Below are positions 63,302 through 64,000 of a stretch of 64,000 bases of DNA, piece by piece. The notes beneath the pieces were generated by a model that was not told the DNA's origin, did not search any database, and saw nothing but the letters and a program-made list of their open reading frames with translations. Position numbers and translations under genes: made by a program. The DNA comes from Pectinatus cerevisiiphilus (GTDB taxonomy: Bacteria > Bacillota > Negativicutes > Selenomonadales > Selenomonadaceae). Each line of letters starts with the position of its first letter. Position 1 is the stretch's first letter. The DNA lies in contig NZ_SMAA01000012.1 of assembly GCF_004341685.1 (NCBI RefSeq), forward strand, positions 1 through 64,000. Reading direction: 5' to 3'.

Positions 63302-64000
63302 ATGAATAGAAAAGTAAAGAAAAGTATTTCAGCTTTAACATTTACGTTGCTATTTTTTCAGGAGACAATTGGTTTTTGTGCCAGTCTTTCTGTGAACGAT
63401 GCCATAGCGATGGCATTGCAAAATAACCTGGATATAAAAATAGCTTCCACAAAAGAAAATCAAGCTGAAGCAAATCTTGCGGCAACTAAAGCCCAATCAG
63501 GCGTGACTGTCTCTCTTGGCAGCAGTTCTTCTATATCTGATGGAATATCTGATGGTGTAGATCGTGATTTTGAACGTAGCAACAGTACCAGTATATCTGC
63601 AAGCTATCCCTTGTACACTGCAGGAAAGAACAAATTAAATACTAATATAAAAGAACAAGCACTAGAACAGAGTAAACTTAATACACAGCGGACTGCTGAA
63701 AACATAACTTACAATACAGTAAAAACATATTATGATATTTTGGAAGATCAGAAAAATATCGATGTTGATCAGGAATCCGTGGATAATTATGATAAACATT
63801 TACAGAACGTCCAACAGTTGTATTCAGCCGGAAGTGTAGCAAAATCTGATTTGCTGCGTTCAGAAGTTGCTTTGGCAGATGCCAAGCAGTCTTTGATTAG
63901 CGCACAAAATACGCTGGTTATAGACCAATTAAATTTGAAAAATATTCTTAAGATGGATAAAAATGAACCTCTTTATCTGACAGACGATTTTAGATATATT
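63302..64000 (+). CDS. TolC-family outer-membrane efflux protein (partial)
   Basis: N-terminal 233 residues of an outer-membrane factor; the gene runs off the window. A signal peptide of about 27 residues (cleavage near FCAS) is followed by LSVNDAIAMALQNNLDIKIA, the typical first helix of TolC proteins. SYPLYTAGKNKLN and long alpha-helical stretches (TAENITYNTVKTYYDILE, QLYSAGSVAKSDLLRSEVALADAK) follow. The ATG has AAGGAG. It forms a trans-envelope channel for drug or protein export with an ABC or RND pump not seen here. Confidence 0.88.
   Translation, partial: MNRKVKKSISALTFTLLFFQETIGFCASLSVNDAIAMALQNNLDIKIASTKENQAEANLAATKAQSGVTVSLGSSSSISDGISDGVDRDFERSNSTSISASYPLYTAGKNKLNTNIKEQALEQSKLNTQRTAENITYNTVKTYYDILEDQKNIDVDQESVDNYDKHLQNVQQLYSAGSVAKSDLLRSEVALADAKQSLISAQNTLVIDQLNLKNILKMDKNEPLYLTDDFRYI

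Overview
The window looks like chromosomal DNA from a diderm member of the Firmicutes, class Negativicutes, probably Selenomonadales. The DNA is AT-rich and Firmicutes-type housekeeping genes are plentiful: KtrA/KtrB, a LevR-type PRD regulator, MutS2, CvfB, YqeK, RsfS, ZapA, LCP and SEDS proteins. Outer-membrane machinery sits beside them: a TonB-dependent receptor, TonB and a TolC-family protein. A 2-oxoacid:ferredoxin oxidoreductase, PTS uptake and PrpR/LevR-type sigma-54 control suggest an anaerobic fermenter. The genus cannot be fixed from the sequence alone. Nothing looks like a phage, an insertion sequence or a CRISPR array.

Layout. 0.2-3.2 kb: ktrA and ktrB (K+ uptake, tail to tail) and an AEC-family carrier. 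3.5-9.3 kb: a LevR-type sigma-54 activator, a cluster of TGTGTCA boxes, a -24/-12 promoter and a mannose-family PTS (EIIA, EIIB, EIIC, EIID). 9.3-15.4 kb, minus strand: an outer-membrane receptor, FecCD-type permease, ATPase, binding lipoprotein and TonB, forming a complete metal-chelate or cofactor import route except for ExbB/ExbD. 15.7-17 kb: a lone CoaC-like flavoprotein and an Asp/Glu racemase. 17.2-20.35 kb: a polar amino-acid ABC importer with a strong promoter. 20.4-21.5 kb: tRNA-Cys and a small secreted protein. 21.6-29.8 kb: argCJBDFGH, a full route from acetylglutamate to arginine. 29.9-35.8 kb: a PrpR-type sigma-54 activator converging on uxaA, uxaB and a zinc dehydrogenase, which carry their own -24/-12 promoter. 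36-52.3 kb, minus strand: cheV, cvfB, rsfS, an LCP protein, yqeK, rnpB, an rRNA/tRNA methylase, ruvA, ruvC, yebC, tyrS, a class A PBP, mutS2, a double U32 protein and zapA. 52.6-60 kb, plus strand: a DUF4127 protein, korDABC, ung, trmB and a SEDS protein. 60-62.9 kb, minus strand: malate dehydrogenase and serA. The window ends inside a TolC-family gene.

The regulatory logic is the most striking part. Two carbohydrate operons each have a convincing sigma-54 promoter and a matching enhancer-binding protein encoded nearby. Two import operons (TonB receptor and amino-acid ABC) each have a near-consensus sigma-A promoter followed almost at once by a terminator-like hairpin with a U-run, just before the first ribosome-binding site. 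The FecE-like ATPase has no ATG/GTG/TTG start that would include its first strand and A-loop; its likely start is an ATA, ATC or ATT codon overlapping the permease stop. Start codons were often moved from the longest ORF to the codon that follows a good Shine-Dalgarno sequence; each such choice is explained in its entry.
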